This document shows positions 16,470 through 26,044 of a DNA stretch of 64,000 bases, in pieces. The position numbers and the translations under genes are program-made. The notes under the pieces are model-generated. The model did no database searches. It was not told the DNA's origin and saw nothing but the letters and a program-made list of their open reading frames with translations. Positions within the stretch are counted from its first letter, which is position 1; each line of letters starts with the position of its first letter. This stretch comes from JBDOQU01 sp039839375 (GTDB lineage: Bacteria; Pseudomonadota; Alphaproteobacteria; DSM-16000; Inquilinaceae). The DNA lies in the NCBI RefSeq assembly GCF_039839375.1, contig NZ_JBDOQU010000013.1:68704-132703 (forward strand), given 5' to 3'.

Positions 16470-17480
16470 ATGGCGGCTTCTCACCAGCAATCCGAGGCGA
16501 TCTCACGCGGCGCGCGCATGTTGCGCACGGCGCTCGGTCCCGCCATCGCCGGGTTCCTGGAGGATCGGCAGATCGTCGAGGTGATGCTCAACCCCGATGG
16601 GCGGCTCTGGATCGACCGCTTGTCCAAGGGGCTTTCCGATACGGGTGAGCGGCTGTCGCCCGCCGATGGCGAGCGCATCGTCCGGCTGGTCGCGCACCAT
16701 GTCGGCGCGGAGGTCCATCCGGGGTCGCCGCGGGTGTCTGCGGAGCTGCCCGAGACGGGGGAGCGGTTCGAAGGCCTCCTGCCGCCGGTGGTGTCCGCGC
16801 CGGCCTTCGCGATCCGCAAACCCGCCGTCGCGGTGTTCACCCTCGACGACTATGTCGCCGCCGGCATCATGAAGGCCTGCCAGGCCGAGATGCTGCAGTC
16901 CGCAGTCGTGGCGCGCAAGAACATCCTCGTCGCCGGTGGCACCTCGACCGGCAAGACCACGCTGACCAACGCGCTCCTGGCCGAGGTCGCCAAGACCACC
17001 GACCGCGTGGTGCTGATCGAGGATACGCGCGAGCTGCAATGCGCCGCGCCGAACCTCGTTGCGCTTCGCACCAAGGACGGCGTCGCCTCGCTCTCCGAAC
17101 TTGTTCGCTCCTCGCTCCGCCTGCGCCCCGACCGTATTCCGATCGGCGAGGTGCGCGGCAGCGAAGCCCTGGATCTCTTGAAGGCGTGGGGAACCGGCCA
17201 TCCCGGCGGCATTGGCACCATACACGCAGGTTCCGCCATCGGCGCGCTGCGCCGCCTCGAACAGCTCATCCAGGAAGCCGTGGTCAACGTGCCCCGCGCG
17301 CTGATCGCCGAGACCATCGACGTCGTCGCGGTCCTGGCCGGTCGGGGATCGCAGCGCCGCCTCGTCGATCTCGCCGCTGTCGAGGGCCTGGGAGCCTCCG
17401 GCGACTACCGCGTCGGCCCGGCCGCGACGCCCGGCGCCACCCTTTCCGACAATCAGCCCCTCAATGGAGACCCGTCATGA
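16470..17480 (+). CDS. trbB: Conjugal transfer ATPase TrbB (VirB11 family)
   Basis: 336 residues. An N-terminal domain (1–130) precedes a RecA-like ATPase: Walker A GGTSTGKT at 156–163 (the TST form is usual for TrbB in this group), Asp box LIEDTRELQ, and RLRPDRIPIGEVRGSEALDL with GTIHAGS. VirB11/TrbB hexamers sit at the cytoplasmic face and drive pilus assembly and substrate switching. The TGA overlaps the trbC ATG (ATGA). Confidence 0.93.
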   Translation: MAASHQQSEAISRGARMLRTALGPAIAGFLEDRQIVEVMLNPDGRLWIDRLSKGLSDTGERLSPADGERIVRLVAHHVGAEVHPGSPRVSAELPETGERFEGLLPPVVSAPAFAIRKPAVAVFTLDDYVAAGIMKACQAEMLQSAVVARKNILVAGGTSTGKTTLTNALLAEVAKTTDRVVLIEDTRELQCAAPNLVALRTKDGVASLSELVRSSLRLRPDRIPIGEVRGSEALDLLKAWGTGHPGGIGTIHAGSAIGALRRLEQLIQEAVVNVPRALIAETIDVVAVLAGRGSQRRLVDLAAVEGLGASGDYRVGPAATPGATLSDNQPLNGDPS

Positions 17481-17809
17481 TCCAACACGCTTCACGCCTC
17501 CGTCGCCACATCGCGACGGCCGCCCTTGCAACCTTCGTCAGCCTGTCGCTGTCTCCCGCTGCCCAGGCCGCGGGCTCGTCGATGCCGTGGGAGGCGCCGC
17601 TCCAGTCGATCCTCGAATCGATCGAGGGCCCGGTGGCCAAGATCATCGCGGTGATGATCATCATCATCACCGGCCTGACACTCGCCTTCGGCGACAGCAG
17701 CGGCGGTGCGCGAAAGCTCATCCAGATCGTGTTCGGGCTGTCGATCGCCTTCGCGGCGAGCTCCTTCTTCCTGTCGTTCTTCTCGTTCGGCGGCGGGGCG
17801 CTCGTCTGA
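17477..17809 (+). CDS. trbC: Conjugal pilin TrbC (VirB2 family)
   Basis: 110 residues with a long signal region ending SPAAQAAGSS near residue 33. Two hydrophobic helices follow (about 55–72 and 82–105), the form of VirB2/TrbC prepilins. After cleavage the mature pilin would be about 75 residues; in RP4 TrbC is cyclised. The start overlaps the trbB stop and the stop overlaps trbD (TGATG), indicating tight coupling. Confidence 0.9.
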   Translation: MIQHASRLRRHIATAALATFVSLSLSPAAQAAGSSMPWEAPLQSILESIEGPVAKIIAVMIIIITGLTLAFGDSSGGARKLIQIVFGLSIAFAASSFFLSFFSFGGGALV

Positions 17810-18087
17810 TGGCGGACTTCGCCTCCGAAGCGCCGGTCGGTGGATTCTTCGCGCCCGTCCATCGAGCCTTGACCGAGCCGATCCTGCTCGGCGGCGCGCC
17901 GCGTTCGATCGCCATCCTCAACGGGACGCTGGCGGCGGCCCTCGGCCTTGGCCTGCGCCTCTGGCTGGTCGGCCTGGCGCTCTGGGCGATTGGCCATTTC
18001 GCGGCGGTCTGGGCGGCCAAGCGCGATCCGCTGTTCGTCGATGTCGTGCGCCGGCATCTGCGCATCCCCGGTCATCTGAACGTCTGA
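17809..18087 (+). CDS. trbD: Conjugal transfer protein TrbD (VirB3 family)
   Basis: 92 residues with the typical PVHRALTEPILLGGAPRSIAI opening, split here over two motifs (PVHRAL and LLGGAPR). One or two hydrophobic helices lie between residues 35 and 65, and the basic tail contains DPLFVDVVRRHLR. TrbD/VirB3 is a small inner-membrane component that docks the TrbE ATPase. It overlaps trbC by one base and precedes trbE by 18. Confidence 0.9.
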   Translation: MADFASEAPVGGFFAPVHRALTEPILLGGAPRSIAILNGTLAAALGLGLRLWLVGLALWAIGHFAAVWAAKRDPLFVDVVRRHLRIPGHLNV

Positions 18088-18105
18088 CCCGGGAAGAACC
18101 GCATC

Positions 18106-20544
18106 ATGATGAACCTTGCGGAATACCGCCGCACCTCCACCCGCCTCGCGGACTTCCTGCCCTGGGTCGCGCTCGCCGGCCAAGGCGTCGTCCTGAACAA
18201 GGACGGCTCGTTCCAGCGCACCGCCCGCTTCCGTGGCCCCGACCTCGACAGCGCCGTGCCCGCCGAACTCGTCGGTGTCGCCGGCCGCCTCAACAACGCA
18301 TTCCGCCGCCTCGGCTCCGGATGGGCCATCTTCGTCGAAGCCCAGCGCCATCGCGCCGGAGCCTATCCGGCCAGCATGTTCCCAGAGGCTGCGTCAGCCC
18401 TGATCGACGCGGAGCGCAAAGCCGATTTCGAGGAGGAAGGCGCGCATTTCGAGTCGAGCTACTTCCTCACCCTTCTCTATCTGCCGCCGGCCGAGGACGT
18501 CGCGCGCGCCGAGAGCTGGCTCTACGAGGGCAAGGCGCAGGGTGGCTTCGATGCGGGCGAGATCCTGCGCGGCTTCGTCGACCGGACGGACCGGCTTCTC
18601 CAGCTCATCGAGGGCTTCATGCCCGAATGCGTCTGGCTCGATGACGCCGAGACGCTGACCTACCTGCATTCGACCGTCTCGACCAAGCGGCACCGCGTCC
18701 GCGTCCCCGAGACGCCGATGTATCTCGACGCGCTGCTCGCGGACCAGCCGCTGACCGGCGGGCTCGAACCACGATTGGGCAACGCGCATCTGCGGATCCT
18801 CACCATCGTCGGGTTCCCGACGGCGACGACGCCAGGGATTTTGGACGAGCTGAACCGGCTCGCCTTCCCGTACCGCTGGTCGACGCGGGCCGTGATGCTC
18901 GACAAGACCGAGGCGACGCGGCTGCTGACCAAGATCCGGCGGCAGTGGTTCGCCAAGAGGAAGTCGATCGCCTCCATCCTCAAGGAGGTGATGACCAACG
19001 AAGCGTCCGCGCTGGTCGATAGCGATGCCGCCAACAAGGCCGCCGACGCCGACCTAGCGCTTCAGGAACTCGGCTCCGACCTGATCGGCCAGGCCTATGT
19101 CACCGCGACCGTCTGCGTCTGGGACGAGAACCCGGCGATCGCCGACGAGAAGCTGCGGTTGGTCGAGAAGGTGATCCAGGGCCGCGACTTCACCACGATG
19201 ACCGAGTCCATCAATGCCGCCGACGCCTGGCTTGGCTCTCTGCCCGGGCATGTCTACGCGAATGTCCGGCAGCCACCGGTCTCCACCCTCAATCTCGCCC
19301 ACATGATTCCGCTCTCGGCGGTGTGGGCCGGGCCGGAACGCGACGAGCATTTTGCAGCTCCTCCCTTGCTCTTCGGCCGGACCGAAGGCTCGACCCCGTT
19401 CCGGTTCGCCCTCCATGTCGGCGATGTCGGTCACACCCTCGTGGTCGGCCCGACCGGCGCCGGCAAGTCAGTGCTGCTGACGCTGATGGCCTTGCAGTTT
19501 CGCCGCTACGAGAGGTCTCAGGTCTTCGCCTTCGACTTCGGCGGCTCGATCCGCGCGGCGGCACTCGCCATGGTCGGCGACTGGCACGATCTCGGCGGCG
19601 AACTCACCGACGGCGCGGCCGCATCGGTCTCGCTTCAGCCGCTCGCTCGGATCCATGAGACGCCCGAGCGCGCCTGGGCCGCCGACTGGATCGTCGCCAT
19701 CCTCATGCGCGAGGGCATCACCATCACGCCGGACGTGAAGGAACTGCTCTGGTCGGCGCTTACCTCGCTGGCGTCGGCCCCCATGGCGGAACGCACGCTC
19801 ACCGGCCTTTCCGTCCTCCTGCAATCCTCGGCCTTAAAGCAGGCACTCAAGCCTTATTGCGTCGGCGGGCCTTATGGCCGGCTGCTCGATTCCGAAGCGG
19901 AACAGCTCGGCGCGGCATCGGTCCAAGTGTTCGAGACCGAGGGCCTGATCGGCACCGGCGCGGCGCCTGCTGTGCTCGCCTACCTGTTCCACCGCATCGA
20001 GGACCGCCTCGATGGCCGGCCGACCCTGCTCATCGTCGATGAGGGCTGGCTTGCGCTCGACGACGACGGCTTCGCCGGCCAGCTTCGCGAGTGGTTGAAG
20101 ACGCTGCGGAAGAAGAACGCTTCGGTCGTGTTCGCGACCCAGTCGCTCTCCGACATCGACAGCTCGGCGATCGCGCCAGCCATTATCGAAAGCTGCCAGA
20201 CGCGGCTGCTGCTCCCGAACGAACGGGCGATCGAGCCGCAGATCACCGCCATCTATCGGCGTTTCGGGCTCAACGACCGGCAGATCGAGATCCTAGCCAG
20301 GGCGACACCGAAGCGGGACTATTACTGCCAGTCGAGGCGCGGCAACCGCCTGTTCGAGCTCGGCCTCGGCGAAGTCGCGCTCGCACTGTGCGCCACATCC
20401 TCGAAGACCGACCAGGCCGCGATTGAGCGGTTGCTGTCCGAACACGGCCGCGACGAATTCCTCGCCGCCTGGCTTCGCGCGCGCGGCGTCGCCTGGGCCG
20501 CCGACCTCATTCCCGACCTCACCAACCTGGAGACCCCGTCATGA
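18106..20544 (+). CDS. trbE: Conjugal transfer ATPase TrbE (VirB4 family)
   Basis: 812 residues. The N-terminal half (CagE/TrbE/VirB family) begins MMNLAEYRRTSTRLADFLPW. The C-terminal ATPase has Walker A GPTGAGKS near residue 448 and Walker B LLIVDEGWLAL near 640, then the FATQSLSDID motif. VirB4-class ATPases are the largest T4SS motors and are essential for pilus biogenesis. Either of two adjacent ATGs could start it. It overlaps trbJ by four bases. Confidence 0.95.
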   Translation: MMNLAEYRRTSTRLADFLPWVALAGQGVVLNKDGSFQRTARFRGPDLDSAVPAELVGVAGRLNNAFRRLGSGWAIFVEAQRHRAGAYPASMFPEAASALIDAERKADFEEEGAHFESSYFLTLLYLPPAEDVARAESWLYEGKAQGGFDAGEILRGFVDRTDRLLQLIEGFMPECVWLDDAETLTYLHSTVSTKRHRVRVPETPMYLDALLADQPLTGGLEPRLGNAHLRILTIVGFPTATTPGILDELNRLAFPYRWSTRAVMLDKTEATRLLTKIRRQWFAKRKSIASILKEVMTNEASALVDSDAANKAADADLALQELGSDLIGQAYVTATVCVWDENPAIADEKLRLVEKVIQGRDFTTMTESINAADAWLGSLPGHVYANVRQPPVSTLNLAHMIPLSAVWAGPERDEHFAAPPLLFGRTEGSTPFRFALHVGDVGHTLVVGPTGAGKSVLLTLMALQFRRYERSQVFAFDFGGSIRAAALAMVGDWHDLGGELTDGAAASVSLQPLARIHETPERAWAADWIVAILMREGITITPDVKELLWSALTSLASAPMAERTLTGLSVLLQSSALKQALKPYCVGGPYGRLLDSEAEQLGAASVQVFETEGLIGTGAAPAVLAYLFHRIEDRLDGRPTLLIVDEGWLALDDDGFAGQLREWLKTLRKKNASVVFATQSLSDIDSSAIAPAIIESCQTRLLLPNERAIEPQITAIYRRFGLNDRQIEILARATPKRDYYCQSRRGNRLFELGLGEVALALCATSSKTDQAAIERLLSEHGRDEFLAAWLRARGVAWAADLIPDLTNLETPS

Positions 20545-21308
20545 CCGACCGTCGTTCCTGCTCGCGCGCCGTGCTGCTCGCGGGCGCCGTCCTCGCCCTT
20601 CCGCTCAGCCTGTCGCCGGTGATGGTCGCGCCGGCTTCGGCGCAGTGGGTCGTCTATGACCCGACGAACTATGCCCAGAACGTGCTTCAAGCGGCGCGCG
20701 CCCTGCAGCAGGTCAACAACCAGATCACCTCTCTCCAGAACGAGGCTCAGTCGCTGATCAACCAGGCGCGCAACCTCGCGAGCCTGCCGCACTCCTCGCT
20801 TCAGCAGATCCAGCAGTCGGTGCAGCGGACGCAGGCGCTTTTGACCGAAGCGCAGAACATCGCCTTCGACGTCCAGCAGGTCGATCGGGCGTTCCAGTCC
20901 ACCTACGGCAACGCCTCGATCTCGGCTTCCGATCGCGAGCTCGTCGCCGGTGCGCGCGAGCGCTGGCAGAACACGGTAGGCGGGCTTCAGGACGCGATGC
21001 GGGTCCAGGCCGGCGTCGTCGGCAACATCGACACCAACCGCGCCGAGATGTCGGCGCTGGTCGGCCGGAGCCAAGGAGCATCCGGCGCGCTCCAGGCGAC
21101 CCAGGCCGGCAACCAGCTCCTGGCCCTCCAGGCACAGCAGCTCGCCGACCTCACCGCCGTCGTCGCGGCCAACGGTCGGGCCGACGCCCTTACCGCCGCC
21201 GAGCGGTCCGCCGCCGCCGAACAGGGCCGCGAGCAGCGCCGTCGTTTCCTGACGCCGGGCTCCGGCTACCAGCCGGGCAGCGCCCGCATGTTCCCGAACG
21301 GAAACTGA
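20541..21308 (+). CDS. trbJ: Conjugal transfer protein TrbJ (VirB5 family)
   Basis: 255 residues with a signal peptide ending APASAQWVVYD (cleavage near residue 34). Long Gln/Ala-rich coiled-coil helices follow (VLQAARALQQVNNQITSLQ and similar). VirB5/TrbJ proteins are periplasmic pilus-tip adhesins that are coiled-coil in nature. The C-terminus ends in the family's QGREQRRRFLTPG motif. Confidence 0.92.
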   Translation: MTDRRSCSRAVLLAGAVLALPLSLSPVMVAPASAQWVVYDPTNYAQNVLQAARALQQVNNQITSLQNEAQSLINQARNLASLPHSSLQQIQQSVQRTQALLTEAQNIAFDVQQVDRAFQSTYGNASISASDRELVAGARERWQNTVGGLQDAMRVQAGVVGNIDTNRAEMSALVGRSQGASGALQATQAGNQLLALQAQQLADLTAVVAANGRADALTAAERSAAAEQGREQRRRFLTPGSGYQPGSARMFPNGN

Positions 21309-21316
21309 GAACCGCC

Positions 21317-21625
21317 ATGGACGGAAGGATGCTCGCGCGGATCGGCGCCGTGGTCTTCGTCGCCTTCGCGCTCACCGCGACGGCGATCGAGATGACCCGC
21401 GAAGAGGAAGGGCCAGCGGCCGTGCCGGCGGTCGCTGCGACCGACGATCCTGGTCATCTCCCCACGGAGCTGACCCGGTGCCAGCAACTCGGCGAAGCGG
21501 CGACCAGCGACCAAGCCTGCCTTCGCGCCTGGGCGGACAACCGCCGTCGCTTCCTCGGCCTCGACGCCCCCGGGGCTGGCCGCTCGTCGGACGTCTCGGC
21601 CGTGCCCGTGACGGAGGCTCGTTGA
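21317..21625 (+). CDS. trbK: TrbK-like entry-exclusion candidate
   Basis: 102 residues. One N-terminal hydrophobic helix (residues 5–23) precedes a short periplasmic region with a conserved CQQLGEAATSDQACLRAWAD pattern containing two cysteines. Proteins of this shape between trbJ and trbL are labelled TrbK-alt; in RP4, TrbK blocks uptake of the same plasmid. There is no lipobox as in RP4 TrbK, so the assignment rests on position and pattern. The gene starts 8 bases after trbJ. Confidence 0.75.
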   Translation: MDGRMLARIGAVVFVAFALTATAIEMTREEEGPAAVPAVAATDDPGHLPTELTRCQQLGEAATSDQACLRAWADNRRRFLGLDAPGAGRSSDVSAVPVTEAR

Positions 21626-21629
21626 TCCG

Positions 21630-22982
21630 ATGGAAGGCACCGGCGTCATCGACCGCTTTCTCGAGGTCTTTACCCGCTACATCGACAGCGGCTTCGGCCT
21701 GCTGAGCAGTGAGGTCGCCTTCATCGCGACCACCCTTATCGTCATCGACGTGACGCTCGCCGCGCTGTTCTGGGCCTGGGGCGCCGACGACGACATCATC
21801 GCCCGGCTGGTCAAGAAGACCCTGTTCGTCGGTGTCTTCGCCTACATCATCGGCAACTGGAACAACCTCGCCCAGATCATCTTCGAGAGCTTCGCCGGGC
21901 TCGGCCTCCAGGCGAGCGGCACGGGCTTCACCACCGCCGATCTTATGCGGCCCGGACGTGTCGCCCAGACCGGGCTCGACGCCGGAAGGCCGCTGCTGGA
22001 ATCGATCTCCGACCTGATGGGCTACATCTCGTTCTTCGAGAACTTCATCCAGATCGCCTGCCTGTTTCTCGCCTGGGCGCTGGTGCTGCTCGCCTTCTTC
22101 ATTCTCGCCGTCCAGCTCTTCGTCACCCTGATCGAGTTCAAGCTGACCACGCTCGCCGGCTTCGTGCTGATCCCCTTCGGCCTCTTCGGCAAATCCGCCT
22201 TCATGGCGGAGCGCGTGCTCGGAAACGTCATCTCGTCGGGCATCAAGGTGATGGTCCTTGCCGTCATCATCGGCATCGGCTCGACCCTTTTTGGCGAGTT
22301 CACCGCCGGCTTCGGCGGCCAGGAGCCGACGATCGATGACGCAATGGCGATCGTGCTCGCCGCTCTCTCTCTGCTCGGCCTCGGCATCTTCGGCCCCGGT
22401 ATCGCCAGCGGCATCGTCTCCGGTGGTCCGCAGCTCAGCGCCGGTGCGGCCGTCGGCACCGGTATGGCCGCGGGCGGCATGATGATCGCCGGCGGAGCCG
22501 CTGCGGGTCTCGCCGCGAGGGGTGGAGCAGCGGCGCTTTCCGGTGGAGCGGCGGCCGTGCGGGGCGGCGCGGCCATGGCCGGTGGCGCATCGACCGCCTA
22601 CAGCCTCGCCTCGGCCGGACAATCCGGCGGCGCGGGCGTGGCATCTGGCCTCGGCGGCGTCGCTCGTGCCGGTGGCAGCGCCGCGATGTCACCGCTCCGC
22701 CGCGCCGCTTCCAGTGCAACCGGCAGCGTCAAGGACAGCTTCAACGCCGGCGGCAAAGCCGCGTTCGAGGCGACCGGCGGCACATCTAGCATGGGCTCCA
22801 TCGGTGGCGGAGCCGCCGAGGCGGCCGGTCCGCCGTCTCCCGACACTCCGCCCGCTTGGGCCCGGCGCATGAAGCGCTCCCAATCCCTCAGCCATGGCGC
22901 GACCGCCGTCGGCCATGCCGTCCGCTCCGGCGACGCCCATGGCGGCGGCTCCTCCGTCAACCTCTCCGAAAGCGACCGCTGA
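21630..22982 (+). CDS. trbL: Conjugal transfer protein TrbL (VirB6 family)
   Basis: 450 residues with five to six membrane helices up to about residue 255. A Gly/Ala-rich tail follows (residues 265–400, repeats of GGAAA- and RGGAA-type) and a polar end. TrbL/VirB6 is the polytopic inner-membrane channel component. The low-complexity tail is typical of ICE TrbL proteins and may lie in the cytoplasm or be proteolysed. trbF begins two bases after its stop. Confidence 0.92.
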   Translation: MEGTGVIDRFLEVFTRYIDSGFGLLSSEVAFIATTLIVIDVTLAALFWAWGADDDIIARLVKKTLFVGVFAYIIGNWNNLAQIIFESFAGLGLQASGTGFTTADLMRPGRVAQTGLDAGRPLLESISDLMGYISFFENFIQIACLFLAWALVLLAFFILAVQLFVTLIEFKLTTLAGFVLIPFGLFGKSAFMAERVLGNVISSGIKVMVLAVIIGIGSTLFGEFTAGFGGQEPTIDDAMAIVLAALSLLGLGIFGPGIASGIVSGGPQLSAGAAVGTGMAAGGMMIAGGAAAGLAARGGAAALSGGAAAVRGGAAMAGGASTAYSLASAGQSGGAGVASGLGGVARAGGSAAMSPLRRAASSATGSVKDSFNAGGKAAFEATGGTSSMGSIGGGAAEAAGPPSPDTPPAWARRMKRSQSLSHGATAVGHAVRSGDAHGGGSSVNLSESDR

Positions 22983-22984
22983 TC

Positions 22985-23665
22985 ATGTTCAAACGACCCT
23001 CGACCCACTACGGCAAGACCCCCGAGCCGGAGACGCCCTATCAGAAAGCCGCCCAGATTTGGGATGACCGCATCGGCTCGGCCCGCGTCCAGGCGAAGAA
23101 CTGGCGGCTCGCCGCGTTCGGCTCGCTCCTGCTCGCCGGAGGGTTTGCTGGCGCGCTGGTTTGGCAGTCGGCGCGCGGCACCATTGTCCCCTGGGTCGTG
23201 CAGGTCGACCAGTTGGGCCAGGCCCAGGCCGTCGAGCCCGCAGTCGCCGCCTATCGGCCGACAGATCCGCAGGTCGCCTTCCATCTCGGCCGGTTTATCG
23301 AGCAGGTCCGTTCGATCCCGGCCGATCCCATCATCGTCCGGCAGAACTGGCTGCGCGCCTATGACTTCACGACGACAAGAGGCGCCGTGGCGCTGAACGA
23401 ATACGCCCGCGCCAACGACCCCTTCTCACGCGTCGGGCAAGTGCAGATCTCGGTCGAGGTGTCGAGCGTCATCCGCGCCTCGCCGAGCAGCTTCCGGGTG
23501 GCGTGGACCGAACGGCGCTATCAGGACGGCAGTCTCGCCGGCACCGATCGCTGGACCGCCATTCTGACCGTCGCGGTGCAGCCGCCGCGCGACGCCGAAC
23601 GGCTGCGCAAGAACCCGCTCGGCATCTTCGTCGACGCCATCAACTGGTCACGGGAGCTCGGATGA
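22985..23665 (+). CDS. trbF: Conjugal transfer protein TrbF (VirB8 family)
   Basis: 226 residues. The cytoplasmic N-terminus has TPYQKAAQIWDDRIGSA, a single membrane helix covers about residues 38–58, and the periplasmic NTF2-like VirB8 domain ends NPLGIFVDAINWSREL. VirB8 proteins nucleate the inner-membrane assembly. Its stop overlaps the trbG start. Confidence 0.93.
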   Translation: MFKRPSTHYGKTPEPETPYQKAAQIWDDRIGSARVQAKNWRLAAFGSLLLAGGFAGALVWQSARGTIVPWVVQVDQLGQAQAVEPAVAAYRPTDPQVAFHLGRFIEQVRSIPADPIIVRQNWLRAYDFTTTRGAVALNEYARANDPFSRVGQVQISVEVSSVIRASPSSFRVAWTERRYQDGSLAGTDRWTAILTVAVQPPRDAERLRKNPLGIFVDAINWSRELG

Positions 23666-24618
23666 TGACGCGCAGGTTCTTTTCCTCGGCCTTGCCTGTG
23701 CTTGTCGTCACCGCGACCGCGCTTGCCGGCTGCGCCACGGTCAAACCGCCGGAGATCAGCTATGACAGCACGGTTCCGTCGCTCCCGGCGCCGCCGGCTC
23801 CCTTGGTCGAGGAACGACCACGGCCGCTACACATCCCGCCGGCTTGGACGCCGAGCAGGGGGGGAACGGCCGCTCGGCAGCCGACGGCGCGTGTTCAGAA
23901 CGCCAACGCGGCGGCGCGCGTCGAGCCGCGGCGCGATGGCTACTACAACGCTATCCAAATCTATCCCTACAGCGAGGGCGCGCTCTATCAGGTCTATGCG
24001 GCGCCCGGCCAGATCACCAGCATCGCGCTCGAGCCGGGCGAGAGCTTGACGGGGGCGGGGCCGATCGCCGCCGGTGACACGGCCCGTTGGATCATCGGCG
24101 ATACGACCAGCGGCGCTGGCGGCACAAGCCGCGTTCATGTCCTGGTGAAACCGACGCGTGCGGACATCGAGACCAACCTCGTCATCAACACCGATCGCCG
24201 GACCTACCTCGTCGAGCTTCGCTCGGGCGAGACCCCCTACATGCCGTCCGTCGCCTGGTCCTATCCGGAGAGCCGGACGACGCGCACGGCTTTGGTGCCA
24301 GCGGCGCCCGTCATTCCGCCCGCCGTGCAACGGAACCACCGATATGCCTTGAGCGGTGATCGTCCGGCCTGGCGGCCGGTCTCGGTCTACGACGATGGCC
24401 GGCGAGTCTATGTCGAGTTCCCGCGCGGTATCGTCCAGGGCGAGATGCCGCCGCTCTTCGTCATCGGCTCGAACGGCGAGCCGGAGCTGGTCAACACCCG
24501 CATTCATCAGAACATCCTGATCGTCGACCGGCTGTTCGCAGCCGCCGAGCTGCGGCTCGGGGCTGAGGACCAGGAACGGGTGCGGATTATTCGAGCCGAT
24601 GGGAGACCGCCGCGATGA
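23662..24618 (+). CDS. trbG: Conjugal transfer protein TrbG (VirB9 family), putative lipoprotein
   Basis: 318 residues. The N-terminus MMTRRFFSSALPVLVVTATA leads into LAGC with the lipobox cysteine at position 24. A Pro-rich linker follows, then the VirB9 beta-sandwich regions (IQIYPYSEGALYQVYAAPGQ, TYLVELRSGE, RVYVEFPRGI). It forms the outer-membrane core with TrbI. The lipobox suggests it also fulfils the VirB7 anchoring role, since no separate VirB7 gene is seen. It overlaps both neighbours by four bases. Confidence 0.92.
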   Translation: MMTRRFFSSALPVLVVTATALAGCATVKPPEISYDSTVPSLPAPPAPLVEERPRPLHIPPAWTPSRGGTAARQPTARVQNANAAARVEPRRDGYYNAIQIYPYSEGALYQVYAAPGQITSIALEPGESLTGAGPIAAGDTARWIIGDTTSGAGGTSRVHVLVKPTRADIETNLVINTDRRTYLVELRSGETPYMPSVAWSYPESRTTRTALVPAAPVIPPAVQRNHRYALSGDRPAWRPVSVYDDGRRVYVEFPRGIVQGEMPPLFVIGSNGEPELVNTRIHQNILIVDRLFAAAELRLGAEDQERVRIIRADGRPPR

Positions 24619-25811
24619 GCGACACACCGACAAATGACGGCCGCGAAGAAGAAGCGGCGCGGGAGGTTCAGCCATCCGCGTCTGCCGACGCACTGCGTCT
24701 GCGTCCCGCCCCGCCGCGTGTCACCCGCCTGTCGCGCAAGGTTCTAGCCGGTCTTGGAGTGGTCGCCGGGCTCGGCATCGGCGGAGCGCTGATTTTCGGC
24801 CTGCAAGGAAGTGGCGATGGCGATGCTCCGGCTGAACTGATCACCACCGACAACCAGCCGACGGCGGATGGTCTGCGCCGCCTGCCGTCCGACTATGCGA
24901 ACGTGCCGCAGCTCGGGCCGGCGCTTCCCGGCGATCTCGGCCGACCGATCGTGCGGGCGCGCGAGGAGGGCCGGCCCGTCCCAGCGCAACCGATGCCGGG
25001 CCCCGACCCCGAAGAGCAGCGCCGTCTTCAGGAGATCGAGGCCGCGCGCACCAGCGAGCTGTTCTTCAGTGCCGGGACGCAGTCGGCCGCGCCCGGCGTC
25101 TCGCTCGCCGGTCAGACCGCAGGCGGTCCGATCGGCCTCCAGGGGCTGGGCGGGGCAACGCCGCCTGGTGCACAGGATCGTCACGCCGGTTTCCTCAACG
25201 GTGCCGTGGATCGGCGCACCGTATCGACCGACCGGCTCGCTCCGACGGCGAGCCCCTACGTCCTGCAGGCCGGAGCCGTCATACCGGCGGCGCTGATCAC
25301 CGGCATCCGTTCCGATCTCCCCGGCCAGATCATCGCCCAGGTGACCCAGCACATCTACGACAGCCCCACCGGCCGCTACCTTCTCGTGCCGCAGGGAACG
25401 CGCCTGATCGGCCAATACGACAGCGGCGTCGCCTTCGGTCAGCGCCGGGTGCTCCTCGTCTGGAATAGGCTGATCCTGCCCAATGGGCATTCGATCGTGC
25501 TGGAGCGGCAGCCTGGCGCGGACGCGCAGGGCTTCGCAGGCCTTGAGGACGGCGTCGACTATCATTGGTGGGATCTCGCCAAAGCGGCGTCGCTATCGAC
25601 GCTCCTCGGCATCGGCTCTGAGCTGGCGATCAATGACGAGCAGCGCTTGCTCGGCGCCATCCGCGACGGCGCGCAGGACACCGTCAATGATGCGGGTCAG
25701 GCCATCGTCGAGCGTCAGCTCAACGTCGAACCGACCCTCACCATCCGGCCAGGGTTTCCAGTCCGGGTGATCGTGACCCGCGACCTCGTGCTCGAACCCT
25801 TCGGAGGCTGA
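24615..25811 (+). CDS. trbI: Conjugal transfer protein TrbI (VirB10 family)
   Basis: 398 residues. There is a cytoplasmic N-terminus, one membrane helix (about residues 43–65), a Pro-rich periplasmic stretch (80–150), and the conserved TrbI/VirB10 beta-barrel domain with YVLQAGAVIPAALITGIRSD, YLLVPQGTRLIGQYDS and RLILPNGHSI. VirB10 spans both membranes and relays energy to the outer-membrane pore. It completes the set needed for mating-pair formation. Confidence 0.94.
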   Translation: MSDTPTNDGREEEAAREVQPSASADALRLRPAPPRVTRLSRKVLAGLGVVAGLGIGGALIFGLQGSGDGDAPAELITTDNQPTADGLRRLPSDYANVPQLGPALPGDLGRPIVRAREEGRPVPAQPMPGPDPEEQRRLQEIEAARTSELFFSAGTQSAAPGVSLAGQTAGGPIGLQGLGGATPPGAQDRHAGFLNGAVDRRTVSTDRLAPTASPYVLQAGAVIPAALITGIRSDLPGQIIAQVTQHIYDSPTGRYLLVPQGTRLIGQYDSGVAFGQRRVLLVWNRLILPNGHSIVLERQPGADAQGFAGLEDGVDYHWWDLAKAASLSTLLGIGSELAINDEQRLLGAIRDGAQDTVNDAGQAIVERQLNVEPTLTIRPGFPVRVIVTRDLVLEPFGG

Positions 25812-26044
25812 TGATGGCGAAGCTCAAACTCGGAGTGCTTGTTGACGACAAGCCTGTGAGGCTGACCGTAGACCTGCCCGCCTCGGTGCATCGTGACCTT
25901 ATTGCCTATGCCGAGGTGCTGGGACGGGAAACATCTCAGCCGGTGGGCGAGCCGTCCCGGCTGATCGCCCCGATGCTGGAGCGGTTCATGGCGACGGACC
26001 GGGCGTTTTCGAAGGCGAGAAACGCGCGAGGCGAGTCGACCTAG
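25811..26044 (+). CDS. DUF2274 family protein
   Basis: 77 residues starting MMAKLKLGVLVDDKPVRLTV, with the conserved LPASVHRDLIAYAEVLGRE and RLIAPMLERFMATDRAF. DUF2274 proteins almost always follow trbI in these elements and look like small ribbon-helix-helix-type regulators; no function is proven. The start overlaps trbI by one base. Its end overlaps the convergent LysR gene by four bases. Confidence 0.85.
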   Translation: MMAKLKLGVLVDDKPVRLTVDLPASVHRDLIAYAEVLGRETSQPVGEPSRLIAPMLERFMATDRAFSKARNARGEST